Position numbers and translations under genes: made by a program. A stretch of 64,000 nucleotides of DNA, from NCBI GenBank assembly GCA_013076295.1, contig RQOL01000856.1:1-64000 (forward strand), given 5' to 3'. This DNA is from Sanderia malayensis (taxonomy: Eukaryota > Cnidaria > Scyphozoa > Semaeostomeae > Pelagiidae). The notes beneath the pieces are model-generated. The model was given only the letters and a program-made list of their open reading frames with translations, ran no database searches and was not told the origin of the DNA. This document shows positions 1 to 11,000 of this stretch, piece after piece (the stretch's first letter is position 1; each line of letters begins with the position of its first letter).

Positions 1-2
1 CA

Positions 3-1181
3 AAGTGAACTAGTTGCGTTTTTGTACAGTGTGAACAAGTTTATCCCGATGAATTTGAGTTCACGTCTATCACGAGGTAAAAAATGTCATAAAGGCCTTG
101 TAATCCAGCGTTATTTGCAGAAGAAGAGTACAGTCAACTCTGTCTAATTCGAACTCGTGTAATTCGAACTTTTACTAATTCGAACCAAGTTCTGTGGTCC
201 CTTGACAAATTCCTAACAAACCCTTATAAAAAAACCTCTATAATTCGAACCTCTGTAATTCGAACTTTCTGTAATTCGACCATTTATTTTTGTCCCCTCA
301 AAGAAAAAACCTCTGTAATTCGAACTTTGTGTTAATCTCAGTTAATTACCTGATGACAGAACTTCTTTTTTTGCTTTTGTCTCTGGCAAGCCCATTGGAG
401 CTTCTGTCATTGGGCAAATTGACGCAAATTGACTTACTGGGACTTAGTACGGGATGCCAGACAGTGATTTTTACGACCCAGCTTAAGCGTGGCACTTTCT
501 AGAAGTTAGATTCGATCAGTTGAATTTTATCAATGGCACTAATTAAAGTACCCGAACCTGTCAAGCTCATTGAAGATGCAGAGGAGGTATTAAGGCCAAT
601 ATAAACGAAATTTCAATTCCTTTCGATGCTGAACTGCCGGTTATTGTTACAAAAAATTGGAGCGTTCTATCTCATGAAAAAGGTTATCACGTGTACCAAA
701 GTGTATGAAGACCTGTATAATTAATAAGCTTTAGAAGCCAAAAGACAACCAGAGAACCCAGCGGATAAATATGCCGTGGGTGTGCTCAAAGATGATAAAG
801 TTTGGCTTTGGGGCACTTAGACAAAGGCAGTAAAGAACGCTTTGCAAAACAATTTTCCATGTTTTGACGTAATCCATATATTTTTGTTTTCTATTATAAT
901 AATTAATAAACTGTTTTGCTTCTTTAAAATGCCTTTAGTCTATAACAATGGTCATAAAAATATAGTTTATGGCCATAAAACGGAGATATGGGGATAACTA
1001 GGGGTAAAATATGGCACTTACATGAAAACTCGTATAATTCGAACTTTCTGTAATTCGAACAAATTTGGATTCCCCCATAGAGTTCGAATTAGACAGAGTT
1101 GACTGTAGTTTCTTTATCCGCTTTAGAGTCTTTTCATTTGAAATATTAGTAAAGCTAGTCAAAAACGCAACTAGTTCACTT
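3..1181. repeat. Outer 21-bp inverted repeat around the pogo-like element
   Basis: Bases 3-23 and 1161-1181 are reverse complements of one another (core ACTAGTTGCGTTTTT). They flank the pogo-like element at 131-1105 with unequal spacers. This suggests that an older palindromic repeat was invaded by the pogo-like element. The left end abuts the window edge, so its true limit is unknown. The interior outside the pogo-like element shows no coding signal. Confidence 0.5.
131..1105 (+). mobile_element. Pogo/Tigger-like non-autonomous TIR element, copy 1
   Basis: This 975-bp element has perfect 26-bp terminal inverted repeats that begin CAGTCAACTCTGTC. It is flanked by TA on both sides (129-130 and 1106-1107), the target duplication expected of Tc1/mariner-pogo transposons. 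Sub-terminal tandem AATTCGAAC motifs fill both ends. The interior has no intact transposase. In broken frames between about 660 and 820 it encodes pieces resembling a HIRAN-like domain (GYHVYQSV, then NPADKYAVGVLKDDKV). A second, inverted and truncated copy lies at 33915-34594. The family assignment rests on TIR sequence and TA duplication, not on a transposase. Confidence 0.75.
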
Positions 1182-2090
1182 CACAAGAAGACTGTGCCTG
1201 GGCATGGCTGTCATCTTCATATGACACAGCGCATGACTCTGATTGTGGTTTTAACATTTAAAATGTATGCTACTGTCATTTGTAGGTATTTGCTCGGTTT
1301 ATTTCGATTTTCAAAAGGGAGTCATAATTTGCCGATGACGTCATCATTTAACATTTGACGGTCTATATCTCAAAGGCCATCAGTCCCATGGGGTTACTGT
1401 TTTAGAGTTTTCTGCGGATTTTTAGATGGTCTATCTAATGGCGCAAACAGATTTGAAATACATCGATTTTCAGTTTTGCTTGACTGTTAATTATTGAATG
1501 AGCTGCCCACGTGACCGGAAGTGAAATTTTGATTGGTATCTGGCGGATTTGAATTCTCTGGCGTACTGGCTTTATGGAACAGTTTACAGAACCTTGACAG
1601 CATCTGTGGTTAGTTAGTTATGCTTACTTCCCTGTCTAACATGAATATTCATTTGAACCAAACAAGCAGGCATCTAAAATAAGAATTATTGAAGCTGAAT
1701 TCACTTGTCATAGTAACTTGTTCAAAGGACGAGAAAAAGTGAGAAATATGTTGGTTAAAATATTCGACATTAAATAATAAATCAGCAGATAATAATGACA
1801 GAAAGAGATATTATAACACTGTATGAAATACTTCAAAACAATTTAAGAATTGTGAATAAATATAGTGACATTTCTCATGCCTCAGATTTTAACCCATCGA
1901 TACAAAGAGTTTGGACAATCAAAGCAAATTACACGAGGCTTTGCATTTCACTGAGAACATTAGAGCGTCTTAGTAACTTTCCAACTGTCTAAATATTTAT
2001 GACTTATGAATGTATTAGCAAAGAATATTCAACTGTATAAATTAAAGGCAGATCTTGGTTTATTTGTGATTGTTGAACATTTTGATCAAC
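1182..2090. other. Non-coding upstream region
   Basis: No supported gene lies here. Short open frames such as the 65-codon one at 1795-1992 have no homology I recognise and no consistent splice context. The last few hundred bases probably hold the promoter and 5' untranslated region of the metalloprotease gene that starts at 2091, but no clear TATA box or initiator could be assigned. Confidence 0.4.
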
Positions 2091-5000
2091 ATGAAGCTGG
2101 CATACATTGTGGTTCTCCTCTCACTGACAGCCGGAGCAAAGTCAGGTTTGTTAAATAAGTGGGGTAATTTTCAGAAACCTCCGATTTTGTGTTTATTATT
2201 TAAGATAGGAGAATGCGATTATGATTTAACAATGTTCATCTGCTACATATAACACATAAATTTCACATTTGCTGTGGCAACAAGTTTTTAAATTTTCGTG
2301 TCTAATTTCAGTTCCATTTAAAAGCGCAAATCTGACGTATCCTTTTGAAGGAATAAAAGGTAATTTCATTTCATATTTTGTCAAATAATTATAACACATT
2401 TTATGATTTTATGTGATTCACGTATTTCGATTTCAAGAATTTAAGATTGAAGCAACTGGAAGTGGTTTGTGCGTAAACAAAGATGCAAAACTATCGCCTT
2501 GCGAAGACAAAAAAGCAAAGACAACTTGGAAATGGAAAGAAAAAAACTTGCAAAACACTCAAACAGGGTTGTGTCTCATCTATAAAAATGGAAAAGTTAT
2601 TGTTGCTGGCTGTTCAATGACGGGAAAAGAGAATGATGAGGTTTATTTACGTCTTTGATAATAAACTTTACCAGCATTATTCCCAACAGATGGAAAGTCG
2701 AAGCTGATTTCTTAGCGCTTTAATTTTGTACTTTCTGAAATTTAAAGGATCCAGCTCTAAACTTTCTCAGATATTTGCAAGAGCAATTCATCTTTCTTTC
2801 AATAAGCCATTCTCTATCAGAGACAGCATGTTTAGTCTTGGTTTCTTAATATTTTATTTTCCAAGCAGATATACACACACGTCAGTTGCTCAAAATCGGC
2901 AATTGTATTCGCAAAATCCAGATGCTTGAAGTCACTTAGAAACAATACATTAACGACAGTACATTGCAAGAATGAAGAACCAACAAGATTCAGCATCTAC
3001 TTGGGAAAGCCATTGCTTCCCAACGGAATGATATGCATTCCCCAATGTACGTACCGTAGCTAATACTTTACATGAGTACCCAGGGAATTTTAGATTTTAG
3101 ACTTTAATTTATTAATGCTCCTAGGACTGCAGGAATCGAACCTGGAAGTGAAAGTGTATAAAAACAATCAAAATATTAATCAAATGAGTACAAATTATCC
3201 ATAAATCAACAATTTTGTGATGAGACTTTATTTCAAGGGGAAGAGGGAACTATTTATTAAATCCTTCTCTGGGAAAGAGACAACAACGCAAACGCTTGCG
3301 AGGTTTTCCATTCCTTCTAGACGACATTGGAAAACGAACCAACGATCCTCAATACTATTACTTCAAAAATGAAGACTTCAAAATAACATGGGTGACAAAA
3401 TACGTCAAACTGTATGTCGTGTTTAGTAAGAAACTGGTAAGTAAGGAAGTATTTAGATTAGATCCACTTTGGCAGAAACTTTCCCAGTCCTAGTTAACTG
3501 CCTATGTAACAGAGTGAGGAAATTGTGAGAAAATATATTATTGGCCTTACAAGAATATAAATCTCTCTTTAGACAGAAAACTTGATGGAAATATATGGAA
3601 ACTACGTTGATGACAAAATCAAAGCAATTATTTCTGATGGGATCAGCATGTTGGACAAGGTATGCAGCTAAGGGCCTGTTCATATGAGATGAGCTGGCCC
3701 ACTGAGGTGGGATAGCCCACGGAGGTGAGATCCCGTTGACACAGTGATTTGTATATGAAAATATGTTTGCGTTCATATGGACATGAGCTATCCCACTTGA
3801 GTGAAATCTGACTGTCGTGGCAGTGGGATCTCACCGAGGTGGGATGAAAATCTCCCATATGAACACGATTCAATGGGCCAGCCCGGTGAGGTGGGATGAA
3901 ATCGTCAATAGTGCGCAAGCGTCAATCGAAATTTCTTTGTTTTTAATTCATGATTTGCAATACTGATATGACTGACTAGCAAGGCAAGAAATTATAAAAT
4001 GAAAGACTTATTTTCAAATTTGCGCCAAAAGTTTCGTTCTCAGTTTCAAAGCGGAACTGGCCCGCCTGGGTGGGATAAAATGTCCATGTGAATGCAAACT
4101 GAAAATTATCTCACCTCAGTGAGCTATCCCACCTCAATGGGCCAGCTCACCTCATATGAATAGGCCCTAATTTATGTCGGACCACAGGCCCTTTTTTTAT
4201 CTCAGTTTACATTGTTAATCTTTTGGTAACAGTGCTTTAGTAGCTTTTTACATTCTTAAACTGGGTTGGTAGTCTTACAGACAAATCAACATTCGTGTTT
4301 TACTTGCTGGATATGAAGCATGGAAGGACAGAAGTCTGATTGGTGACACAAGAGTATACAACATAATGAAGGCACGTTTCAGAAACTACTCTCACTATCA
4401 TCTGAGAGAAAAATATGATTTTGATGGCAGTATATACTTCAAGTAGGTTATTCAAATATTCTGGAATTTTTTCACAGTTGTTAAACTTATTAGTCTTCAC
4501 TCGCAGCTGCATAATAGATGCGCCATTCCCTGCAGCTTTTAGCGTTCCTGGGGACCCCAATCCTATCAATTTTCAATTTTTTTCATCTTTCCGACCTTAT
4601 TGTTACTATATGCAGCCATACTGTTCATTACACCTTGGACCAATGAGTCCACTTGTACAGTAACTGTGAAACAGTATAGCCTTGTCAATTAAAAATATAA
4701 GTAAGTAAGTACATTGTACATGACTATGCATTTTCCATATGTAAATAAAATGTGAAACATAGATGAATAACTTACTCCAATTTACAGATTACCCTGTCCT
4801 GCATCTTAAGAAAAGCCTTACTTAGATTTAAAGCCCAATCCAAAATTTCGGCTTTCTTTCTTTTTCAATAAGAAATACGCGGAATGATTTTTGATGTTCA
4901 TTATCTGGAATCAAAGTAATTTGCCTTTTTAAAGTAACGGTGGATGGACAGATATGGTAGACAAGGGACTGCAACTAGGAGGAGCTGGAATGTCAGATCT

Positions 5001-8000
5001 TTGCAGAGTAAGAAAAGGCAACCCGAAAAGCGAAATGTTCATCATGGCCTCCGGAGGGGTATGTAAACAACATTTCTAACAACGCAGTTTAGGCCAAGTA
5101 AAATTTTACCCTTATAAAATTAATTCATAAACTTGTGTGGTGTTGTGGTTTATAAATTTAGGTTTCCAAAAAAAGGTTTTTAATACTATATTTGTTCAAT
5201 GCAAATTAGCCTAGTATTTTCTAGGGCCTTTTAATCTCAGACATTTTTAATCTCTCAGACATTTGTATTAATGTAAATATGCGGTCCTTCCAAGCAACGG
5301 AACGGAATAGCAACCAATAACCGCTCGTATTCTCAACAGTTCAAGGCAACAAGAATTTTAAACTTAATCACTCACGAACTCGGTCATCAGATTTTCCAAG
5401 GACACAACTTTGGTAAGCAAAGCAAAACAACTAATAAACAAAATTATTAAAAAATCATTCCAAAGAGTAAATTTCTATAATAACTCAATAATCTGCTTTT
5501 CAATTCTCAGAGCCAGGAAAAAAATGTCCATTTTACAGAATGTTTGGAGCGAAATGCACCATGGGTGGAAATGAGTAAGTAGTAAAATAAAATCCTATCA
5601 AAATTCTCACCAATTCTAATGCCATTTTAGGCATGTTAGTAAATACATTTTCCATTTGCTGAACAGGTATGCAGTTACGTTTTATAATTTGCTTCGAAAT
5701 TCTTTTTAGCGAACCAAAGGGATTTAGTAGCAGCTTTTTTGCAGCATTGCAAAGCAAAGAAAAGAATAATCAAACAACTTGTGTCAATTCCAAACCAAAT
5801 CTAGGAATGGTGGGAAATATTTTCATTTGCACATTGAACTTTATCTTTGTGGCAACGATATGCTATGCAAGCAGAGCATAAAATATTAACGATTAGCTAC
5901 CTGTCCTTTCTAGTAGTAGAAAAGGAAAAATTATCTGGTTATAAACCAAGAGATAGCCGTAAAGATTTCATTTAATAGAGTATTGCAGAAAAAAGATGCA
6001 AAATGAAAAGACAGTTCTATTAGGTTTCCAAGTTGGTTGCCATTTCTAGATTCTGTGTTCATAGATCCACATATGTCTACTTTTCAGATACAAAGTCCAA
6101 AGATGTGTGGAAATGGAATCGTAGAGATAGGCGAAGAATGCGACTGTGGAGATTCACATGTGTAAGGGCGTTACCCTGTTAGTCTTAGTTCAATTCAATT
6201 TCTCTATTGTTATCCTGTTAGTCATAGTTCAATTCAATTTCTCTATTGTTATCCTGTTAGTCTTAGTTCAATGATCTCTATTGTAATATCTCTTTAAATA
6301 GTGCAGCCTCTCATCTCTTTAACACATCAGTTCTCATCAAGTCATCAACGAGGAAGGAGCTCTAGTCAACACGGTCAATCACAGCAATCTTTATCTGGCA
6401 AGCTGGTAGGATTTTGTTTCGTTTTTTTTGGCAGCCATTTTGTTTTTATAGGTGTGGCATATCGATAGTTTTCTTTAGTTTCAATTAAATAGTTTTCTAA
6501 TACTTATCAAATACGTAGTTCAAACTAGATTTGTGACCAATATTATATTAATTTATTTAGTTTGAACTTCTTGGTTTCAAATGATGTTATGAACAAGCCA
6601 GAACAAATTTTGAGTTGTCCTTCTTCGACTACATTCAAACAGCAAGATATACATGCTGTCGCTCAATTATTTGAGCTGTTGTACATCAATCAATAATCAA
6701 CCTGGTCAACTCAGCCAACGCCCTATCCATGCAAAGGCCTAAGCGCAAGGTAGGCCAGAGAATTGATTACAAACTTTTAAGTACTACTGGTGAACGAAAG
6801 GTATCTGACATAATGCCTGACGAGAAGCCCGTGCTAACTGTCAATGCCATCAACGCAGCTGTTATCGTTGAAGAACTCAGTGATTTCATCACAGACAACG
6901 ACCCGTGCACTATCAAAGATTCCAACGACCTAATGCTTACATGTATCGAGAAGATTGAGTCCATGCGCCTTGAATTCAAAACCCGTTTCCGTATCTTGAA
7001 AGCTGAACTCGGTGATGAGAGATATCAAGCTGAATATGAAGGTGAATACCAGAGAGTAAGGAAATCCATCAGTGCCTATATCCAACAAACAAACAAACTT
7101 ATTCAGAAGGTAAACACCAAATCAGAAACAATCAACCATCACAAGGCAACATTTCTGAAGTATGAAATGGAACGTCATGCAACCGAAATCAAAGAAGTTG
7201 CAATATGTGAAGTTAGCCATTTGTCAAATGAAGAACTGAGATCACGTAACCAAGATCTCAACAAACATTCAAGAACTTTTGCATCCTTGTCAGCAAAGTT
7301 CAAAGAATGCATAGAATTGGCACCATCAGAATTTGAACAATCCAAAGCAAAGTATGAAGCTGTGGTGAAGTTATGGGAAGCATATTGTGCAATGATCGTG
7401 AAGGAGTTCAAGAAGCGTGAGATGGAGAAGATAGAATCATTCAACAAATCCAAACTCAACATCAAACTGGACAAATTCAGCGGGTATGAATCAGCAATCA
7501 ATATTTACGATTTCAAAACTGACTTTATGAAACTTTATGAACACTCAGTACCCACAAACCTCCAAGCTGATCTGCTCAAGAACAACCACTTGGAGAAGGA
7601 TGCTCTAACACTCGTCAAAAATGTGTCTGACATCAAGGAGATTTGGAACCGCCTCAAGGAAGCCTACGGTGATACCAAGACCCTGCTGTTCAACAAAATT
7701 TCGGAGCTGACCAGTTGCGAAATGATTAGATCAAGAGACCCCACCAAAATTATCAACAGTATCAGCAAAATCTCCAACCTGATGCGAGACTTGATGCAAC
7801 TATCGTCAGACCATCATATCGAAAATGAACTCTACTACAGCGACGCCTTCGATCAAGCCTGCAATCTACTTGGAGACGAAAGATCGATCAGATGGCTGAC
7901 CATTAGCTGTGATGAACCAAAGGAGGGCAAATGGAAGTGGAGACAGATGCTTGACTTTCTGGACAAGGAAATCAAGATGCAACAGCAACGAGCCATCCTT

Positions 8001-11000
8001 CAATCAAAATCCAAGAAGCAAGAGCCAACTAATCCAATTATGAAACGCAGATCTGGTCATCACACCTCTTTCAACACACCACCATCGAACTCACCGATAC
8101 AAGATCAAACTATCTGCTTCATCTGTGGGAAGGACGACCATGTCCAAACAAGAGGTCCAAGAGGTATGAAGTTGATTCAATATTTTTCATGCAAGACCTT
8201 CGTTGACATGACCCCTGCAGAAAGACTGAATACACTGAAGTCCAAAAGCTTATGCTTTCAATGCTTGTTCCCTGGAGCTCGTGCCAATCAAGAAAAACAT
8301 CAAGAAGGCCTCTGTCAACGGGACTTCATATGCCAGAACGTTGATCACCAAGGATTCCCTATGAAGAAGCATATTCTTGTTTGCGAAAAACACAAGAATA
8401 ACAAGCAAAATCAAGATACGCTGGAACATTACAAATCAAGGTGTATCGTCCGCCAACCTGTTCCAAGTTACTCAAAGGAAATCAAGTTATCGTTCCATGC
8501 CAACACAGAAGACAACAACACAGATGCTATCTTCATGTTCCAAAACATCCTTGTCGATAAGAAGGTATACAACATCTTTTACGATTCAGGATGCAGTGAC
8601 TTCATCAGTCGACATGAAGCCGTCAAACAACTCAATCAACGTGCAAAGCAAGTATATGCTGGCCCGATACTAACCAATGGTGTCGGCAATCTCACAAGCG
8701 AATCAAAGAATGGTATCTACACCGTTAATCTCCCTCTCGCAAATGGGAAAGATGCAATAATGACTGGAGTTTGTCTGGACAAATTAACACACGATTTCCC
8801 AATGTACCAGCTCCATGGAGATGTTATCAACGACATACACAATGGCTTCAGGCAGATTGCTGGTGATCCAAGGAATCTTCCGTCTGTACCTGCTCAGGTT
8901 GGTGGTAGTATGGATTTCATGATTGGCATCCAATATCTACGCTATCATCCACGATTCATCTTCCAACTACCGTCAGGACTTACAATCTTCGAGTCCCACT
9001 TCAAGAGTGCTGATGGATCAAGAGGTATAATTGGTGGTCCACACAAGGTGTTCAAACAAATCAACCAACAGCACATCAATGTCACAAATTTCGTCAACCA
9101 TCAATTCCGACTATATTCATATGGTTATCATGTCAACCCAGATGCCAAATTCCTTGGATATCCCTCTCACCAAGCAGATATCTTCTTCTCGTCAAATGGA
9201 GAGGATCAAGAATTCATCAACAAAGTCAAACTTTTTGAGGCAGCTGAACACATTGGAAGTGAAATCACCTTTCGCTGTGTCAACTGTCGAGGATGTCAAG
9301 CCTGTAAAGATCTCAAGTCCGCTGATGAGACAATGAGTGTGCAAGAAGAGATTGAACAAGATGCCATCAACCGTTCCGTCAAGGTCAACATCAATGAACG
9401 ATCATCTGTTGCAACTCTACCTCTGATGCAAAATCCAACTACCCACCTTGCACCGAATCGTCACATTGCTTTAAAGGTGTATAATCAACAACTGAAACGT
9501 CTTGCCAGCTACCCTGAGGATAAGGAAGATATTCTGAAATCCGAGAAGAAACTTCAAAACCTTGGATATGTGGAGTATGTCAAAAACCTTCCTAATCACA
9601 TCCAAGCTGAATTGGAACACAACAAGATAAAGAATTTCATTCCATGGCGAGCAGTTTGGAAAGAGAATTCCATCTCAACACCATGTCGTGTCGTTTTTGA
9701 TGCTTCAATGAAAACCGACACCGGCTACTCCCTCAACGATCTGCTTGCCAAGGGACGAAACAACATGAACAAATTAATCGAAATCTTCATTCGTTGGAGG
9801 AGCCATCATATTGGCATTCACACAGATGTCTCAAAAATGTATAACTCTGTCCAATTAGATGAGTCACAATGGTGTCTGCAACGTTATCTTTGGGAAGACA
9901 ATCTGGATCCTAGCAAACCACCAGAAGAAAAGGTCATAAAGACTCTTATTTATGGAATTAAGTCAAGTGGGAACCAGTCAGAGAGAGCTTTGCGTCAAAC
10001 CGCCAACATATTCAAAGAAAAGTATCCAAAGGTAAATCGAATCATCAACAAAGATGTGTATGTGGACGATTGTGTGACGGGAGAAAAGACACTTGAAGAA
10101 GCTTTCTCACTTGCCGATGATCTTGAGGTCGTTGTTAACCATGGCGGATTCCTCCTGAAAGGATTCACCTTTTCCCAGCAAAAGCCCCACGAATCATTGT
10201 CAAGTGATGGAGAGACAGTTTCCGTCGCTGGGATGAAATGGTTCCCGGAATCGGACCATATCATTATTGACAACCCGGAAATCAACTTCGCCGAGAAATA
10301 CCGTGGGAAGAAACCCAAACAAATTCGTGAAGTGCCAAAAGCATTGACTCGTCGTCAGTGTATGTCAAAAGTGGCAGAAGTTTTCGACATTGCTGGACTT
10401 GTCACCCCAATTACGGCAACACTGAAAGTGGATCTGCATCAACTCGTCCAAAGACGTATGAATTGGGATGATGTCTTACCTGATAGTCTGAGGAACATAT
10501 GGCTATCACATTTTGAGATGCTCCAGGAAATAAAGACGATCAAATTCAAGCGTGCTGTCGTCCCACCTGAGGCAATCAACTTGGAAATCAACACTCTAGA
10601 TTTTGGAGACGCCAGTGAAGATCTTATCTGTGCCGCCATTTATGCAAGATTTGCGCTCAAAAGTGGTGAATACTCGTGTCAATTGGTATTTGCCAGAAGT
10701 CGTCTTGTTCCTGAAGAAATGACCCAACCACGTGCCGAATTGTATGCAGCCCTGGTGAACACTCATTCAGGAGAAGTTGTCAGGAAATCATTTCAGCATG
10801 CTACATCCATCAAGTTTACAGATTCTCAGATCGCATTATATTGGATAAACAAACCAACAATTCAACTCAAACAATGGGTGCGAAACAGAGTCAACGAAAT
10901 CAAGAGGCTCACATCGTCATCACAGTGGGTCTACATCCAATCAAATGACATGGTAGCTGATATTGGGACTAGAAGATGCACGTCAATCAATGATGTAAAT

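Noticed and set aside
3120..3160. tRNA gene on the minus strand
   Set aside because: Only a T-arm-like GGTTCGATTCC is present. No D-arm, anticodon arm or acceptor pairing can be found upstream.
3453..3918. Overlapping minus-strand open frames
   Set aside because: They lie across metalloprotease exon 6 and the Harbinger-like MITE; their composition reflects repeat sequence and no domain is present.
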